From Lagierella massiliensis (GTDB lineage: Bacteria > Bacillota > Clostridia > Tissierellales > Peptoniphilaceae): a stretch of DNA of 64,000 nucleotides. The notes under the pieces are model-generated. The model did no database searches. It saw only the letters and a list, made by a program, of their open reading frames with translations, and was not told the origin of the DNA. The stretch covers positions 558,001-622,000 of the forward strand of contig NZ_CYUO01000005.1 in NCBI RefSeq assembly GCF_001407835.1, in the 5' to 3' direction. Positions 34,818 to 43,349 of the stretch are shown piece by piece (position 1 is the stretch's first letter; the number at the start of each line of letters is the position of its first letter). The position numbers and the translations under genes were made by a program.

Positions 34818-35153
34818 ATGGCAGTAAAAATAAGATTAAAGAGAATGGGTTCAAAAAAGAATCCTTTTTACAGAATTGTAGTGGCAGATATCAGATCACC
34901 AAGAGATGGTAAGTTTATCGAAGAAATAGGTTATTACAATCCATTAACTGAACCAAAAATTGTTAAAGTAGATGCAGAAAAAGTTAATAAATGGATTAAG
35001 AATGGTGCAAAACCAACTGACACAGTTCACAGACTATTCAAAGAAAATGGTGTATACGAAGAAAAAGCACAAGAAAATGAAAAAGTAGAAGAAGTGAAAA
35101 AAGAAGAAAAAGAAGAAAAAGAAGAAGAATCTTCACAAGAGGTAACTGAGTAA
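34818..35153 (+). CDS. rpsP: 30S ribosomal protein S16 with charged C-terminal tail
   Basis: 111 residues. The first 80 or so are classic S16 ([31 protein letters not shown]). The final 30 residues are a Glu/Lys-rich low-complexity tail not found in shorter homologues of 80-90 residues. GGAGG precedes the ATG. The gene order ffh-rpsP-KH-rimM-trmD-rplS is widely conserved. Confidence 0.97.
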   Translation: MAVKIRLKRMGSKKNPFYRIVVADIRSPRDGKFIEEIGYYNPLTEPKIVKVDAEKVNKWIKNGAKPTDTVHRLFKENGVYEEKAQENEKVEEVKKEEKEEKEEESSQEVTE

Positions 35154-35169
35154 TCCTTTAGGGGGTATT

Positions 35170-35400
35170 ATGTTAGAATTAGTTGAACTAATTACTAAGG
35201 AGCTGGTTACTAAACCTGAAGAGGTTGTTGTTACCAGCAGACAAGAAGGAAACACCTTTGTAATTGAGATAAGAGCTGACAAGGATGATCTTGGAAGAAT
35301 TATAGGAAAAGAAGGGCGTATAGCCAAGGCTATAAGAACAGTAGTAAAGGCTTCTGCTATCAAAGATGGTATAAAGGTAGCGGTTGACATTCTTCAATAA
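35170..35400 (+). CDS. khpA: KH-domain RNA-binding protein
   Basis: 76 residues, single KH fold with the RNA-binding loop GKEGR in DLGRIIGKEGRIAKAIRTV. This is the KhpA/YlqC family, which in Firmicutes binds RNA with KhpB and affects cell elongation and division. GGGGG-type ribosome site before the ATG. It lies in its conserved place between rpsP and rimM. Confidence 0.93.
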   Translation: MLELVELITKELVTKPEEVVVTSRQEGNTFVIEIRADKDDLGRIIGKEGRIAKAIRTVVKASAIKDGIKVAVDILQ

Positions 35401-35402
35401 AA

Positions 35403-35897
35403 ATGGAATTTATAAAAGTTGGATATATAACTAATACTCATGGCATTAAAGGCGATATAAAAGTTTATCCATTAACCGATTTTCCAGAAAGGTTTAAAGA
35501 AAACATAGATTTTTATATTGATGAAAAGATAAAAGTAAATATTAACAAGGTAAGATATTATAGAGGGTTGGTGTATATAAGTCTTAAAGGTTACGATAAT
35601 ATAAATCAAGTTTTACGATTTAAAGATAAGTATATCTATGTTAAAAAAGATGATTTGATTGAGTTACCTAAGGACACATATTTTATCCACGACTTAGAGG
35701 GAATGGATGTTATTGACAAAGGTAAATTAGTTGGACAAGTTAAAGAAGTATTATTTAACTCAACCAATGATATTTACAGATGTGTTTCAAAAGACGGTAA
35801 AGAATTTATGATTCCTGCGGTAAAGGTCTTCGTTAAAGAAGTAGATGTGGAAAATAAAAAACTCTATGTAGAATTAATTGAAGGAATGTTGGAATGA
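35403..35897 (+). CDS. rimM: Ribosome maturation factor RimM
   Basis: 164 residues. An N-terminal beta barrel (KVGYITNTHGIKGDIKVYPLTDFPERF) and a C-terminal PRC-barrel (IHDLEGMDVIDKGKLVGQV...IPAVKVFVKEVD). Assists assembly of the 30S head domain with S19. The ATG lies two bases after the KH gene stop and the 3' end overlaps trmD by four bases. Confidence 0.95.
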   Translation: MEFIKVGYITNTHGIKGDIKVYPLTDFPERFKENIDFYIDEKIKVNINKVRYYRGLVYISLKGYDNINQVLRFKDKYIYVKKDDLIELPKDTYFIHDLEGMDVIDKGKLVGQVKEVLFNSTNDIYRCVSKDGKEFMIPAVKVFVKEVDVENKKLYVELIEGMLE

Positions 35898-36598
35898 AAT
35901 TTAATATACTCACACTCTTCCCAGGATTTTTCAACTTGCTTGATGACTATGGAGTTATCGGAAGGGCAATCGAAAAAAAAGTTATTGAAATTAACAAGAT
36001 AAATATTAGAGACTTCTCTACAGACAAGCATAAAAGAGTAGATGATGAGCTATATGGTGGTGGTGCAGGTATGTTAATGACACCTCAACCCCTTTATGAC
36101 AGTATTAAATCTGTTAAGAAGGAAGGCGTTCCAGTGATATATCTTTCTCCACAAGGACGTGTGCTAAATCAAAAACTATGTAATGAATTGTCAAAGCTTG
36201 ATGAAATGACATTATTATGTGGCCATTACGAGGGAATCGACTCTCGTATAACCGATGAATTTGTCGATATGGAAATATCCATAGGAGATTATTGTCTGTC
36301 AGGTGGAGAAATAGGAGCTCTTGTACTTATCGATTCTGTTTCAAGACTTGTTAAGGGAGTTTTGGGAAATGAAGAAAGTCCGATCACGGACTCTCATTAT
36401 AACTTTTTATTACAACATAATATTTACACAAGGCCAAGAGAATTTATGGGTTATAAAGTGCCAGAGGTTTTATTTAGTGGAAATCATAAACTTATTGAAG
36501 AGTGGAAAGAAGAGTCGGCCTTAGAAAACACTAAGAAGAAAAGACCAGATATATATAAAATTTATTTAGAAAAACATGGTCCTAATAAGGGATTTTAG
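35894..36598 (+). CDS. trmD: tRNA (guanine37-N1)-methyltransferase
   Basis: 234 residues. Makes m1G37 next to the anticodon, preventing frameshifting. The SPOUT trefoil-knot elements are visible: YLSPQGRVLNQ, LCGHYEGIDSR, and IGDYCLSGGE, the S-adenosylmethionine pocket. The catalytic-Asp region ITDSHYNF follows. Starts inside rimM (ATGA overlap) and is followed by rplS after 9 bases. Confidence 0.96.
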   Translation: MKFNILTLFPGFFNLLDDYGVIGRAIEKKVIEINKINIRDFSTDKHKRVDDELYGGGAGMLMTPQPLYDSIKSVKKEGVPVIYLSPQGRVLNQKLCNELSKLDEMTLLCGHYEGIDSRITDEFVDMEISIGDYCLSGGEIGALVLIDSVSRLVKGVLGNEESPITDSHYNFLLQHNIYTRPREFMGYKVPEVLFSGNHKLIEEWKEESALENTKKKRPDIYKIYLEKHGPNKGF

Positions 36599-36607
36599 GA
36601 GGATAGA

Positions 36608-36952
36608 ATGGATATAATTAAACAAATAGAAGATGAACAATTAAGAAAAGAAAATTTCGATTTTCGTGTTGGAGATACCGTAGTTCTTGATTATAGAATA
36701 AGAGAAGGTGGAAAAGAAAGACTTCAAAAATTTGAAGGAACAGTTATTAAGATTCAAGGAAGTGGACTTAGAAGAACATTTACTGTAAGAAGAGTTGCTT
36801 ATGGTACAGGAATTGAGAGAACTTTCTATGTTCATTCACCAAGAATTGAATCTTTAAAAGTAACAAGAAGAGGTAGAGCAAGAAGAGCAAGATTATACTA
36901 CTTAAGAGATAGAGTAGGTAAGGCTGCAAAGGTAAAAGAAAAGAAAAACTAA
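36608..36952 (+). CDS. rplS: 50S ribosomal protein L19
   Basis: 114 residues, normal length. [23 protein letters not shown] and the intersubunit-bridge region [20 protein letters not shown], then [20 protein letters not shown] identify L19. AGGAGG precedes the ATG. Last gene before a hairpin. Confidence 0.97.
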   Translation: MDIIKQIEDEQLRKENFDFRVGDTVVLDYRIREGGKERLQKFEGTVIKIQGSGLRRTFTVRRVAYGTGIERTFYVHSPRIESLKVTRRGRARRARLYYLRDRVGKAAKVKEKKN

Positions 36953-36955
36953 TTT

Positions 36956-36979
36956 CAAGCACTCACTTTTGAGTGCTTG
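36956..36979 (+). terminator. Hairpin after rplS without a proper U tract
   Basis: CAAGCACTCA, loop CTTT, TGAGTGCTTG: perfect 10-bp stem, but followed by CTTAAG rather than T-run. It may act as an mRNA stability or partial-termination element between rplS and rbgA. Confidence 0.6.
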
Positions 36980-36999
36980 CTTAAGTTAAGGAGGACTAC

Positions 37000-37866
37000 A
37001 TGACGAACTTAAATATTAACTGGTACCCAGGCCATATGAAAAAGACCATGGACAATATAAAATCTTCCTTAAAACTTGTGGATGTTGTCTTAGAAATAGT
37101 TGATGCGAGGATTCCTATAGCTTCAAGAAATCCGTTACTTGATGAAGTAGTTGGAGATAAACCAAGGGTTGTTTTATTAAACAAAATGGACTTGGGCGAT
37201 GAAAATAAAAATAAAGAATGGCTATATTATTTTAAAAGTAAGGGATATGAGGCACTGTTAATAGATTCAGTAAAAGGAACTAACTTAAATAAGATAGAGA
37301 ACATTTCAAGACAGTTATTAACGGAAAAATTTAAAAAACTTGAAGAGAAGAACTTGGATTTAAAAAGAGTTAGAGCTATGATAGTTGGAATACCAAATGT
37401 AGGTAAGTCGACTTTAATTAATAGGATTGCAAAGAGAAAGTCTGCAAAAGTTGGAAACAGACCTGGTGTTACAAGACAAAATCAATGGATAAAAACTGGA
37501 AAAGATTTTGAACTCTTAGATACGCCTGGAGTTTTGTGGCCAAAGTTTGAAAGTGAAGAAATTGGATTAGATCTTGCCTTCACGGGGGCTATTAAAGACG
37601 AGATAATGGATGTTGAAACACTTGCCTTTAAACTAATTGAAAAGCTAAACCACATCGATAAAGATATAATTGAAAATAGGTACAAAATAGAGACTACAGG
37701 ACTTTCGACCCTTGAAATCATGGAATTAATAGGTAAAAAGAGAGGCTGCTTAATTAAAGGTGGAGACTTCGACTATGAAAAGATTTCAAATATAGTACTT
37801 GATGAGTTTAGAAAGGGTGTCTTAGGAAGGATAACTCTTGAAGGACCAGATGATTATAATGGATAA
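37000..37866 (+). CDS. rbgA: Ribosome biogenesis GTPase RbgA (YlqF)
   Basis: 288 residues, circularly permuted GTPase needed for late 50S assembly. The permuted motif order is visible: NKMD (G4, about residue 60) comes before the P-loop GIPNVGKST (about 129), then the switch RPGVT and DTPGVLWP. N-terminal WYPGHMKKTM and VDARIPIASRNP are family hallmarks; the C-terminal helical domain contacts rRNA. GGAGG site. The rnhB frame begins within its end. Confidence 0.95.
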   Translation: MTNLNINWYPGHMKKTMDNIKSSLKLVDVVLEIVDARIPIASRNPLLDEVVGDKPRVVLLNKMDLGDENKNKEWLYYFKSKGYEALLIDSVKGTNLNKIENISRQLLTEKFKKLEEKNLDLKRVRAMIVGIPNVGKSTLINRIAKRKSAKVGNRPGVTRQNQWIKTGKDFELLDTPGVLWPKFESEEIGLDLAFTGAIKDEIMDVETLAFKLIEKLNHIDKDIIENRYKIETTGLSTLEIMELIGKKRGCLIKGGDFDYEKISNIVLDEFRKGVLGRITLEGPDDYNG

Positions 37867-38473
37867 TGATATACTAAAAAAATATTCGGGTAAATTAATC
37901 TGCGGAGTAGACGAAGTAGGAAGAGGGCCATTAGCTGGTCCTGTTGTAGCCTGTGCAGTTATTATGGGAAACGAAAAAATAGATGGAGTTAAAGACTCAA
38001 AACAACTTTCTGCAAAGAAGAGGGAAGCTCTTAATAAGGAGATTATCGAAAAGGCGAAGGCAATAGGCATTGGAGTAGTAGACGAAAAGGTCATTGATGA
38101 AATAAATATAAAACAAGCAACAAGACTTGCCATGAGGATTGCTGTTGCAGATTTAAAAGATAAATCTGGAAATATTGTTAGACCAGATGTTGTCATGATT
38201 GATGCAGAGAACATAGATATGGATATAGAACAGGTTTCAATAATAAAGGGCGATGAACTCATTTATGAAATATCATGTGCATCAATTGTGGCAAAGGTTT
38301 TAAGAGATTCCTATTTTATTGAGCTTGATGAAAAATACCCTGGATATGATTTTTTAAATAATAAAGGATATGGAACGAAGAAACATAGAGAAGCTCTACT
38401 TGAAATGGGACCAACTCCAATTCATAGAAAAACTTTTTTAAAGAAGATTCTTGGAGGAAAAAGTGACAACTAA
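37850..38473 (+). CDS. rnhB: Ribonuclease HII
   Basis: Removes ribonucleotides from DNA-RNA hybrids. The catalytic residues are in GVDEVGRGPLAGP (Asp, Glu), the DAENIDM segment and CASIVAKVLRDSY (final Asp). Three starts are possible: TTG 37838, ATG 37850, ATG 37859. I take 37850, with AAGGA just upstream, though TTG 37838 also has AGGAAGG. About 207 residues, typical length. It overlaps both rbgA and the following gene, so translation is coupled. Confidence 0.93.
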   Translation: MIIMDNDILKKYSGKLICGVDEVGRGPLAGPVVACAVIMGNEKIDGVKDSKQLSAKKREALNKEIIEKAKAIGIGVVDEKVIDEINIKQATRLAMRIAVADLKDKSGNIVRPDVVMIDAENIDMDIEQVSIIKGDELIYEISCASIVAKVLRDSYFIELDEKYPGYDFLNNKGYGTKKHREALLEMGPTPIHRKTFLKKILGGKSDN

Positions 38474-38810
38474 AGACATTGGTAATAGAGGTGAGACCAT
38501 AGCAAAAGAATATCTGGAAAAAAAGGGATATAATTTTGTTGAAAGAAACTACTCATGGGGTCTTGGTGAAATTGATTTGATTATGCAGGTAGAAGATTTT
38601 TTAGTTTTTGTAGAAGTCAAGCTTAGAAAAAATGATGACTATGGAAGACCCAGAGACTTTGTAACGTTAAGTAAGCAAGATAAAATAATAAAAACTGCAC
38701 AAAATTATATTGAATCAAATGAATTATATAATTATCAGCCGAGATTTGATGTGGTTGAAATATTAACGGAAGATAATTATATTGAACATATTGAAAATGC
38801 ATTTCCATAA
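38463..38810 (+). CDS. YraN/UPF0102-family endonuclease-like protein
   Basis: 115 residues. GTG start at 38463 with GGAGG five bases upstream; a TTG 12 bases earlier would precede that site. The fold is Holliday-junction-resolvase-like: GNRGETIAKEYLEKKGY, then GEIDLIMQVEDFLVFVEVKLRK with the PD-(D/E)XK residues, and RFDVVEI. Widespread and conserved next to rnhB, but its DNA substrate and role are not settled. Overlaps rnhB by 11 bases. Confidence 0.92.
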   Translation: MTTKDIGNRGETIAKEYLEKKGYNFVERNYSWGLGEIDLIMQVEDFLVFVEVKLRKNDDYGRPRDFVTLSKQDKIIKTAQNYIESNELYNYQPRFDVVEILTEDNYIEHIENAFP

Positions 38811-38819
38811 GGGGGAATT

Positions 38820-39311
38820 ATGTTTAAAGTAGGAATTTTAACAATATCAGATAAAGCCTCTAAGAATGAAAGAGTAGACGAAAGTGGGAAAGTAATAAAA
38901 GAAATTGTAGAAAGTGTCGGCTATGACGTAAACTACTACAATATTATTCCTGATGAAATAGAAGACATAAAGGCTGAGTTGATAAAATGTTCTGATGAAC
39001 TAAAATGTGATTTGCTTTTAACTACTGGAGGAACCGGGTTTTCAAAAAGGGATGTAACACCTGAAGCAACTCTTCAAGTTATGACGAGAAACGCCTTTGG
39101 CATAAGTGAAGCTATAAGAGCCTATTCAATGACAATAACAAAAAGAGCTATGCTTTCAAGAGCTGTTTCTGTGATTAGAAATGATACACTTATTATAAAC
39201 TTACCAGGAAGTCCAAAGGCAGTTAAAGAGTCACTTGAATATATAATTAATGAACTTGATCACGGTCTAAAAATACTAAAAGGTTTAGACTCAGAATGTG
39301 CAAGAAAATAA
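38820..39311 (+). CDS. MogA/MoaB-type molybdopterin-binding domain protein
   Basis: 163 residues, one MoCF_biosynth domain. ILTISDKASKNERVDESG, LLTTGGTGFSKRDVTPEAT and IINLPGSPKAVKESL are the family substrate-binding motifs. In pathway-bearing bacteria MogA adenylylates molybdopterin. No other molybdenum-cofactor gene lies in this window, so the reaction here is uncertain; stand-alone copies occur in many anaerobes. GGGGG-type ribosome site; last gene of the ylxM-led cluster. Confidence 0.85.
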   Translation: MFKVGILTISDKASKNERVDESGKVIKEIVESVGYDVNYYNIIPDEIEDIKAELIKCSDELKCDLLLTTGGTGFSKRDVTPEATLQVMTRNAFGISEAIRAYSMTITKRAMLSRAVSVIRNDTLIINLPGSPKAVKESLEYIINELDHGLKILKGLDSECARK

Positions 39312-39325
39312 TAATTTATATTTAA

Positions 39326-39354
39326 TTGTACCTATTCTGTTAAGGTGTTATAAT
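39326..39354 (+). promoter_or_regulatory. Promoter of efp
   Basis: TTGTAC at 39326-39331, 17-base spacer, TATAAT at 39349-39354, 33 bases before the efp ATG. Confidence 0.82.
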
Positions 39355-39386
39355 AATAATAGAATTTAAAAACGGGAGGAATATTT

Positions 39387-39944
39387 ATGATTTCAGCTGG
39401 AGATTTTAGAAAGGGAACAACTTTTGAAATGGACGGTGACGTTTGGCAAATAGTTGACTTTCAACACGTAAAACCGGGTAAAGGGGCAGCATTTGTTAGA
39501 GCGAAGATTAGATCCGTCATGACCGGCGCTAACAAAGATACGACTTTTAACCCGTCAGAAAAATTCCAGGAAGCCAGAATTGAAACAAAAGAAATGCAAT
39601 ATCTATACAATGACGGCAACCTATACTATTTTATGGATTCAGAAACATATGAACAAATTCCTATTGAAAAGAGTGCGGTGGAAGATGCAATGCAATACAT
39701 TAAAGAAAATGACAATGCAACCATCAAATTCTATCAAGGGAAACCTTTTAACGTTGCACCACCTAACTTTGTAGAATTAGTTGTAACAGAAACTGAACCT
39801 GGAGTTAGAGGGGATACCGCAACAGGAGCAAACAAACCTGCAACTGTTGAAACCGGTGCGACTGTACAAGTGCCTTTATTCATCAACGAAGGTGATGTTA
39901 TAAAGATAGATACAAGAAGCAACGAGTACTTATCAAGAGTATAG
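39387..39944 (+). CDS. efp: Elongation factor P
   Basis: 185 residues with the three-barrel EF-P layout. It rescues ribosomes stalled on polyproline. The tip loop reads [14 protein letters not shown], with lysine at the position modified in other species (for example 5-aminopentanolylated in Bacillus). The C-terminal signature [22 protein letters not shown] is present. GGGAGGA site. Followed 11 bases later by the acidic protein gene, probably in the same transcript. Confidence 0.97.
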   Translation: MISAGDFRKGTTFEMDGDVWQIVDFQHVKPGKGAAFVRAKIRSVMTGANKDTTFNPSEKFQEARIETKEMQYLYNDGNLYYFMDSETYEQIPIEKSAVEDAMQYIKENDNATIKFYQGKPFNVAPPNFVELVVTETEPGVRGDTATGANKPATVETGATVQVPLFINEGDVIKIDTRSNEYLSRV

Positions 39945-39955
39945 GGAGGTAGAAT

Positions 39956-40276
39956 ATGAGAGATCTATATGAAAATATTGCTTACTTAAGAGGACTTGCT
40001 GAAGGAATTTCAGTAGAAGAGGAATCTAAAGAGGGAAAATTATTAGTTGGTATTATCGATGTTTTAGAAGACTTAACTGCTGAAGTTGAGGATTTATGTT
40101 ATGACTTCGATGATGTGGAAGAGTATTTAACCTTCCTGGATGATGATTTAACTGACGTTGAAGAAATTGTTTTTGATTTTGATGAAGATGATTTCGATTT
40201 TGATGACGACTTTGATTATGAAGAATTTTTAGAAGACGAAGATTTGGAATACGAAGACGAAGAAGACGAAGAATAA
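39956..40276 (+). CDS. Highly acidic CD1247-N-terminal-domain-like protein
   Basis: 106 residues. The first 45 (NIAYLRGLAEGISVEEESKEGKLL) resemble the N-terminal helical domain of clostridial CD1247-type proteins, often encoded beside efp. The rest is dominated by Asp, Glu and Phe/Tyr (from about 45 on) and ends EDEEDEE. The zinc-ribbon C-terminus seen in some relatives is absent. Function unknown. GGGAGG precedes the ATG. Confidence is in the gene, not the role. Confidence 0.8.
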   Translation: MRDLYENIAYLRGLAEGISVEEESKEGKLLVGIIDVLEDLTAEVEDLCYDFDDVEEYLTFLDDDLTDVEEIVFDFDEDDFDFDDDFDYEEFLEDEDLEYEDEEDEE

Positions 40277-40280
40277 TATT

Positions 40281-40320
40281 AAATTAAAATCTCCCGAGAA
40301 AGCGGGAGATTTTAATTTAA
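40281..40320. terminator. Strong bidirectional terminator
   Basis: AAATTAAAATCTCCCG, loop AGAAAG, CGGGAGATTTTAATTT: perfect 16-bp stem, A/T-rich outer half. It separates the efp unit from the rpmG-secE-nusG operon. Confidence 0.92.
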
Positions 40321-40349
40321 TGATATAAGGCTAAAAATAGCAGTTTTAA

Positions 40350-40378
40350 TTGACACGGCATATAAATTATGGTAAAGT
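40350..40378 (+). promoter_or_regulatory. Promoter of rpmG-secE-nusG
   Basis: TTGACA at 40350-40355, 17-base spacer and TAAAGT (40373-40378) preceded by TGG, an extended -10. It lies about 45 bases before the rpmG ATG. Confidence 0.8.
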
Positions 40379-40422
40379 ATTTGGGTATGGATATTCCATA
40401 AATCTAACATGGAGGTGTGGTT

Positions 40423-40572
40423 ATGAGAGATTCTGTAATTTTGGAATGTACTGAATGCAAAAACAGAAACTATACAACTTCAAAGAACAAGAAAAATACT
40501 ACTGATAGAATTGAACTTAAAAAGTATTGTAAATTCTGTAAGAAACATACTCCGCATAAGGAAACAAGATAA
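40423..40572 (+). CDS. rpmG: 50S ribosomal protein L33, zinc-binding form
   Basis: 49 residues. Both zinc pairs are kept, Cys9-Cys12 and Cys36-Cys39, so this is the C+ (zinc-dependent) form rather than the zinc-free paralogue. [19 protein letters not shown] and HTPHKETR are typical. GGAGG precedes the ATG by eight bases. Its place directly before secE and nusG is the standard arrangement. Confidence 0.95.
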   Translation: MRDSVILECTECKNRNYTTSKNKKNTTDRIELKKYCKFCKKHTPHKETR

Positions 40573-40592
40573 GTCAGTATTGGAGGGTTTAA

Positions 40593-40787
40593 ATGGCTCA
40601 AAAAAATATGGGTAAAAAGACATTTACAAAGGGTGTAATGGCTGAATGGAAAAAAATTATATGGCCAACACCAAAGGAAGTTTTAAACTATGCAATTGTA
40701 GTGGTTCTTATATCACTTGCAGTGGCGCTTATAGTTTTCGGTCTTGACTCACTTTTCCATTTTCTATTTAGTTTGTTTATTAAGTAG
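40593..40787 (+). CDS. secE: Preprotein translocase subunit SecE
   Basis: 64 residues, single-helix bacterial SecE. The amphipathic VMAEWKKIIWPTPKEVL segment, which clamps SecY, is followed by one membrane helix. GGAGGG precedes the ATG. Located between rpmG and nusG as in nearly all bacteria. Confidence 0.95.
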   Translation: MAQKNMGKKTFTKGVMAEWKKIIWPTPKEVLNYAIVVVLISLAVALIVFGLDSLFHFLFSLFIK

Positions 40788-40812
40788 TTGAATACGAAAG
40801 GGGAGACTGGAA

Positions 40813-41364
40813 ATGACCGATGAAAACAGAACCTTTAGCGAGAGGGAAAAAGACGCTAAATGGTATGTTGTACACACTTATTCAGGACATGAAAACAAAG
40901 TAAAGGTAAATATTGAAAAGATGGTTGAAAACAGAGGATATATTGATGATATCTTTCAGGTAATAGTACCTACGGAAGAATATATATCCAAAGTTGGCGG
41001 CGTTTCAAAGACAAAAGAGAGAAAACTCTTCCCAGGATATGTTTTTGTTAAGATGATAATCAATGATGTTTCTTGGTATTTAGTTAGAAATACAAGAGGT
41101 GTTACGGGATTTGTAGGCCCAGGTTCAAAGCCTGTACCTTTAACTAAAAATGAAATGAGAGCTTTCGGCGTCGGATCTGCTCCAGTAGTGGATATAGATG
41201 TTGAAGTAGGAGATAGTATAAGAATTATTTCCGATGCATTTGAAGGTGTTATTGGTACTGTTGAAGAAGTAAATAAGGAAAAGAAAAAGGTCAAAGCCTT
41301 GGTTTCTATATTTGGCAGAGACACTTCAGTAGAAGTTAACTTTTCCGATATTGAAAAAATTTAA
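40813..41364 (+). CDS. nusG: Transcription termination/antitermination protein NusG
   Basis: 183 residues. The NGN domain (KWYVVHTYSGHENKVK, RKLFPGYVFVKM, VRNTRGVTGFVG) binds RNA polymerase, and the C-terminal KOW domain (VGDSIRIISDAFEGVIGTV) follows. GGGGAG precedes the ATG. The rplK leader comes next. Confidence 0.96.
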   Translation: MTDENRTFSEREKDAKWYVVHTYSGHENKVKVNIEKMVENRGYIDDIFQVIVPTEEYISKVGGVSKTKERKLFPGYVFVKMIINDVSWYLVRNTRGVTGFVGPGSKPVPLTKNEMRAFGVGSAPVVDIDVEVGDSIRIISDAFEGVIGTVEEVNKEKKKVKALVSIFGRDTSVEVNFSDIEKI

Positions 41365-41399
41365 TTTGAATATTATGATTTAATCGTTTTTATATATTC

Positions 41400-41430
41400 C
41401 AGTGGGAGGGAAATACCCGCCAAAACCACA
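41400..41430 (+). promoter_or_regulatory. GTGGGAG...ACCAC hairpin before rplK
   Basis: AGTGGGAGGGAAATACCCGCCAAAACCAC folds with GTGG/CCAC closing and an internal GGG/CCC helix. A related motif precedes rplA at 41879. L1 is known to repress its operon by binding such a leader site that mimics 23S rRNA; whether this hairpin is that site is inference. Confidence 0.55.
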
Positions 41431-41453
41431 TTAGTTAATTTAGGAGGACTAAA

Positions 41454-41879
41454 ATGGCAAAAAAAGTACAAGCAATTGTTAAATTACAAATTCCAGCCGG
41501 TAAAGCAACTCCGGCACCACCAGTAGGTACTGCACTTGGACCTCATGGTGTTAATATAATGCAGTTTACTAAAGAGTTTAATGCTAAAACTCAAGATCAA
41601 ATGGGAATGATTATTCCAGTTGTTTTGACTGTATACCAAGACAGATCATTCACTTTTATTACAAAGACTCCACCAGTTCCAGTTTTAATAAAGAAGGAAT
41701 TAGGATTAAATAAGGCATCAGGAGTGCCAAATAAGGATAAGGTTGGGACTTTGACAAAAGAACAACTTGCTAAGATAGCTGAGATAAAAAAACCTGATAT
41801 CAATGCTGCATCATTAGAAGCTGCAATGAGTATGGTTGCAGGAACAGCAAGAAGTATGGGTATCACCGTAGAAGAATAG
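41454..41879 (+). CDS. rplK: 50S ribosomal protein L11
   Basis: 141 residues. [29 protein letters not shown] at the N-terminus and the RNA-binding C-terminal domain with GTARSMGI are diagnostic. It forms the GTPase-associated centre with 23S rRNA. AGGAGG site; rplA follows after 39 bases. Confidence 0.97.
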   Translation: MAKKVQAIVKLQIPAGKATPAPPVGTALGPHGVNIMQFTKEFNAKTQDQMGMIIPVVLTVYQDRSFTFITKTPPVPVLIKKELGLNKASGVPNKDKVGTLTKEQLAKIAEIKKPDINAASLEAAMSMVAGTARSMGITVEE

Positions 41880-41906
41880 TGGGAGAAAAAATTCGTTAAT
41901 ACCACA
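41879..41906 (+). promoter_or_regulatory. GTGGGAG...ACCAC motif between rplK and rplA
   Basis: GTGGGAG begins at the last base of the rplK stop and ACCAC lies just before the AAGGAGG ribosome site of rplA. It repeats the motif upstream of rplK. It could fold over the rplA initiation region and be a target for translational feedback by L1. Confidence 0.5.
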
Positions 41907-41918
41907 AGGAGGTTTATT

Positions 41919-42626
41919 ATGGCAAAAAGAGGTAAAAGATATCAAGAAGTATCTAAATTAGTAGATAAGACTAAAATATATGATGCTTCAGAAGGAATAG
42001 AATTATTATTAGATACTGCAAAGGCAAAATTTGATGAAACTGTTGAGCTTCACGTTAAGCTTGGTGTTGACTCAAGACATGCAGATCAACAAGTTAGAGG
42101 AGCGATTGTTCTTCCTCATGGTACAGGTAAAGAAGTTAAGGTTTTAGTTTTTGCAAAGGGAGCTAAGGCTGAAGAAGCTGAAGCAGCTGGAGCAGATTAT
42201 GTTGGTGGAGATGAACTTGCTGACAAGATTAAAAACGAAAACTGGTTAGACTTTGATGTTGCTGTTGCAACACCTGATATGATGGGAGTTGTAGGTAAGA
42301 TTGGTAGAATCCTTGGACCTAAGGGACTTATGCCAAACCCTAAATCAGGAACAGTTACATTTGATGTAGAAGCTGCTATAAAAGATATTAAAGCAGGTAA
42401 GGTTGAGTATAGAACAGAAAAAGCTAATATTGTTCATACACCTATTGGAAAAGTATCTTTTGGTAAAGAAAAGATAGAAGACAACTTAGACGCTTTAATG
42501 GATGCTATTATAAAGGCTAAGCCAGCTTCATCAAAAGGTAAATACCTAAGATCTGTATCTATTTCATCTACAATGGGACCTGGAATTTTCCTAAATCCAG
42601 CTAACTTTATTAACAAGAGCAAATAG
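41919..42626 (+). CDS. rplA: 50S ribosomal protein L1
   Basis: 235 residues, two-domain L1 of the ribosomal stalk. [40 protein letters not shown] and the C-terminal SSTMGPG signature are clear. AAGGAGG precedes the ATG. The usual next genes, rplJ and rplL, are missing here; a terminator and tmk follow instead. Confidence 0.97.
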   Translation: MAKRGKRYQEVSKLVDKTKIYDASEGIELLLDTAKAKFDETVELHVKLGVDSRHADQQVRGAIVLPHGTGKEVKVLVFAKGAKAEEAEAAGADYVGGDELADKIKNENWLDFDVAVATPDMMGVVGKIGRILGPKGLMPNPKSGTVTFDVEAAIKDIKAGKVEYRTEKANIVHTPIGKVSFGKEKIEDNLDALMDAIIKAKPASSKGKYLRSVSISSTMGPGIFLNPANFINKSK

Positions 42627-42632
42627 ATGATG

Positions 42633-42697
42633 AAACCCTTAATATTTGATTGTAAAAGTTAATTTAATTAACTATATCGAATATTGAGGGTTTTTAA
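42633..42697 (+). terminator. Terminator after rplA
   Basis: AAACCCTTAATATT pairs with AATATTGAGGGTTT across a loop that holds its own inverted repeat AGTTAATT/AATTAACT; TTTTTAAT follows. It closes the L11-L1 operon. Confidence 0.8.
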
Positions 42698-42722
42698 TAT
42701 TGAATTAAAATTGGAGATAGGT

Positions 42723-43349
42723 ATGTTTATTACATTTGAAGGTCCTGATGGATGTGGAAAGTCAACGATATTGGAAGAAGTTTATAAAAATTTAATGAAT
42801 TTAGATGTTCCTGTTATCAAGACAAGAGAGCCTGGAGGGACAAGAATTTCTGAAAAACTTCGTAATATTATCTTAGATGAAGATAATAAAGAACTTACAG
42901 CTGTCACTGAAAGTTTACTCATGGCGGCTTCCAGAAGTCAGCATGTGGAGGAGCTAATTATACCTGCTATTAACGAGAAAAAAATAGTTTTATGTGATAG
43001 ATTTGTAATTTCCAGCCTTGTATATCAAGGATACGCCAGGGATTTAGGAATAGATAAAATTCTTAAACTCAATGAGTTTGCAACTTTGGGCATTAAACCT
43101 GATATGATTTTATTTTTTGACGTTTCAGAAAAAAACCTTTTAGATAGAAGAAAAAAAAGAAACACATCAGATAGATTAGAAAAAGAAAAAGTTGACTTTC
43201 ACAAAAGGGTTTATAAAGGGTATAATTATATTAAGGAGAAATTTCAAGAAGATGACAATTTTCATATAGTCGATGCAAATAAGGGAATTTCAGAAATTAC
43301 ATCATATTGTATTTCAATTATTTTAGATAATTATAGGAGGAAAAAATGA
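42723..43349 (+). CDS. tmk: Thymidylate kinase
   Basis: 208 residues from the ATG at 42723 (TTGGAGATAG upstream); a longer frame from 42684 starts inside the terminator. P-loop GPDGCGKST at residues 7-15, the DR motif in CDRFVISSLVYQGYARD, and the lid with RRKKRNTSDRLE are as expected for dTMP kinase. It is followed by the DarA-like gene in the Firmicutes tmk-darA-holB-ricT order. Confidence 0.95.
   Translation: MFITFEGPDGCGKSTILEEVYKNLMNLDVPVIKTREPGGTRISEKLRNIILDEDNKELTAVTESLLMAASRSQHVEELIIPAINEKKIVLCDRFVISSLVYQGYARDLGIDKILKLNEFATLGIKPDMILFFDVSEKNLLDRRKKRNTSDRLEKEKVDFHKRVYKGYNYIKEKFQEDDNFHIVDANKGISEITSYCISIILDNYRRKK

Noticed and set aside
36956-36979. rplS hairpin as a full terminator
   Set aside because: The stem is perfect but no U tract follows, so it is kept only as a low-confidence hairpin.
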